In this document: piece after piece, positions 7,328 through 7,927 of the stretch | How the letters are laid out: the number at the start of each line of letters is the position of its first letter | Numbering within the stretch: position 1 is the first letter of the stretch | NCBI GenBank assembly: GCA_030641945.1 | Contig: DAOWLL010000061.1 | Location: 1-7,927 of the forward strand | From: Gammaproteobacteria bacterium | GTDB lineage: Bacteria; Pseudomonadota; Gammaproteobacteria; SZUA-229 | Direction of reading: 5' to 3' | DNA length: 7,927 bases | Translations under genes and position numbers: made by a program | The notes under the pieces: generated by a model | Seen by the model: the letters and a program-made list of their open reading frames with translations, nothing else | Told to the model about the DNA's origin: nothing | Database searches by the model: none

Positions 7328-7352
7328 GGGACCAGCGCGTACCGGTGGTCCC
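7328..7352 (-). repeat. 7-bp GC-rich inverted repeat in the gene 1-gene 2 spacer
   Basis: GGGACCA (7328-7334) and TGGTCCC (7346-7352) are exact reverse complements around an 11-base loop. In the transcript this forms a stable stem-loop downstream of the gene 1 stop. No T-run follows closely on the minus strand, so it is not a standard intrinsic terminator. It could block 3' exonucleases and stabilise the upstream message. Confidence 0.6.
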
Positions 7353-7370
7353 GGTCCTGCGCGTGATGGC

Positions 7371-7392
7371 GGGCCCGCGCGAATGCGCGCCC
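7371..7392 (-). repeat. GC-only stem-loop with 2-base bulge in the gene 1-gene 2 spacer
   Basis: GGGC (7371-7374) pairs with GCCC (7389-7392), and GCGC (7377-7380) pairs with GCGC (7385-7388) around a 4-base loop, leaving CC 7375-7376 bulged. It starts 48 bases downstream of the gene 1 stop. With the hairpins at 7328-7352 and 7291-7303 it makes the spacer one of the most strongly structured stretches in the window. Confidence 0.5.
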
Positions 7393-7439
7393 AGATTCGT
7401 GTTGTGGTTGGGGTTGAAATAATCATCTAAATCGATCCC

Positions 7440-7919
7440 TTACTTCACCCGTGCGCGATACCAGACATCGGCTTCCTGGCCGGGGTTGAGCTTGAACTGG
7501 AAGGTCCAGCGCACGTGGGTATAGTCTTCTGCTGTTGCGGCACGAGGTTTGCCTGTGGCGTCCTTGATCATCAGTTTCTGTGCCGCGTCATAGGTGTTAC
7601 CGCCATCAACCGAGAAGCTAATGACAGCGTCAGGGCCAAAAGCGCTGCCGTCGACATACACGGTTTGTTTTGGTACCGGGTTGGTAACCACGATGCTGTC
7701 AGCCACTTCGGTGCCGCTGTTTCTGGCGGTGATGGTGTAAATCACTTCCGTCCCCGGGACCACGCTGGTTGCCGCGGTGCGTTTTACGGTTTTCTCGCCC
7801 TGGGCGTTGGTCTCGCTGACTTCGATTTCAGCGACGGCTGTCACTTCTATCTGGGCCATGAGCTGGCTGCGGAAGATCGCGAGTTTCAGCCAGGCGCGAA
7901 GGTTGATAAGTACTTTCAT
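7440..7919 (-). CDS. Small secreted-type DUF11 domain protein (159 aa)
   Basis: This is a single-domain protein resembling the DUF11 / TIGR01451 'conserved repeat' family, a beta-sandwich module common in bacterial surface proteins. The signature lies at about residues 53-92: a PGTEVIYTITARNSG strand pair, then VVTNPVPKQTVYVDGS, matching the family pattern pG-Y-i-v-N-G followed by v-D/N-P-P-v-y-v-G-S. The C-terminal half (SVDGG near 103-107, the VRWTF and WYRARVK strands) completes the sandwich. The start ATG is preceded by GAGATATC, a partial Shine-Dalgarno cut by the window edge. No in-frame stop lies between this ATG and the edge, so a longer N-terminus cannot be excluded. The first 22 residues end in LMAQ and look like an export signal with cleavage after A22, but R8, K12 and R17 interrupt the hydrophobic stretch. 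No enzyme motif or cysteine is present. By context it is the first visible gene of a three-gene envelope cluster and probably an exported structural or accessory subunit. The domain is well supported; the role is inference. Confidence 0.85.
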   Translation of the reverse strand: MKVLINLRAWLKLAIFRSQLMAQIEVTAVAEIEVSETNAQGEKTVKRTAATSVVPGTEVIYTITARNSGTEVADSIVVTNPVPKQTVYVDGSAFGPDAVISFSVDGGNTYDAAQKLMIKDATGKPRAATAEDYTHVRWTFQFKLNPGQEADVWYRARVK

Positions 7920-7927
7920 GATATCTC

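Larger units (their letters stand above)
7256..7439 (-). other. 184-base structured spacer between genes 1 and 2
   Basis: The spacer lies between the TAA of the 159-aa gene and the ATG of the 379-aa gene. Its centre (about 7321-7392) is very GC-rich and carries two stem-loops; its gene 2 side is AT-rich and carries the composite stem-loop and the ribosome binding site. One frame is open throughout and would add 57 residues to protein 2. That peptide is rich in Arg, Pro and Gly, lacks a ribosome binding site, and would bury the signal peptide, so it is read as non-coding. The length suggests either a second promoter or deliberate separation of two translation units on one transcript. Confidence 0.6.

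Noticed and set aside
7256..7426. 57-residue N-terminal extension of protein 2 from ATG 7426
   Set aside because: The ATG lacks a ribosome binding site, the peptide is Arg/Pro/Gly-rich and encoded by hairpin sequence, and a strong ribosome binding site plus signal peptide mark ATG 7255.
1..7927. CRISPR array, defence system, toxin-antitoxin pair or mobile element
   Set aside because: There are no regularly spaced repeats, no nuclease, transposase or integrase motifs, and no small paired genes. All sequence is accounted for by the three envelope genes and their spacers.

Overview
The window carries one block of three genes, all on the minus strand and filling nearly all of it. In transcription order they are a 159-residue secreted-type DUF11 protein (7919 to 7440), a 379-residue secreted DUF11-type protein (7255 to 6116), and a giant protein of about 1,939 residues (5935 to 116). 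The giant combines a signal peptide, immunoglobulin-like/DUF11 surface-protein modules, an OmpA-type peptidoglycan-binding domain, a Big_1-like domain and a C-terminal region that reads as an outer-membrane beta-barrel. No RNA gene, CRISPR array, transposase or integrase is visible, and the plus strand shows only shadow frames.

The organism is most likely a Gram-negative proteobacterium. The OmpA-type domain, the barrel and the cleavable signal peptides all imply an outer membrane. Moderate GC content and the general protein style suggest an environmental gammaproteobacterium, but no gene here fixes the taxon.

Layout from the right edge: gene 1 starts 8 bases inside the window, so its promoter lies outside. 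A 184-base spacer follows, with three GC-rich stem-loops and then a strong ribosome binding site (AGGAGA) for gene 2. A second spacer of 180 bases separates gene 2 from the likely start of gene 3. It holds a 17-bp stem-loop whose only non-Watson-Crick pair is a G-U wobble in the minus-strand RNA, plus a smaller hairpin against the ATG of gene 3. The last 115 bases, downstream of gene 3, show no gene and no clear terminator.

A working reading is one co-transcribed cell-envelope module. Gene 3 would be an outer-membrane protein tethered to peptidoglycan, and genes 1 and 2 would be small exported partners built from the same DUF11-type modules. Mature proteins 2 and 3 open with nearly the same motif (GTII-N-NTAT) at the same distance from their starts. 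Whether the barrel exports, displays or assembles the small partners cannot be decided from the sequence. The stem-loops between the genes may set different protein amounts from one transcript.
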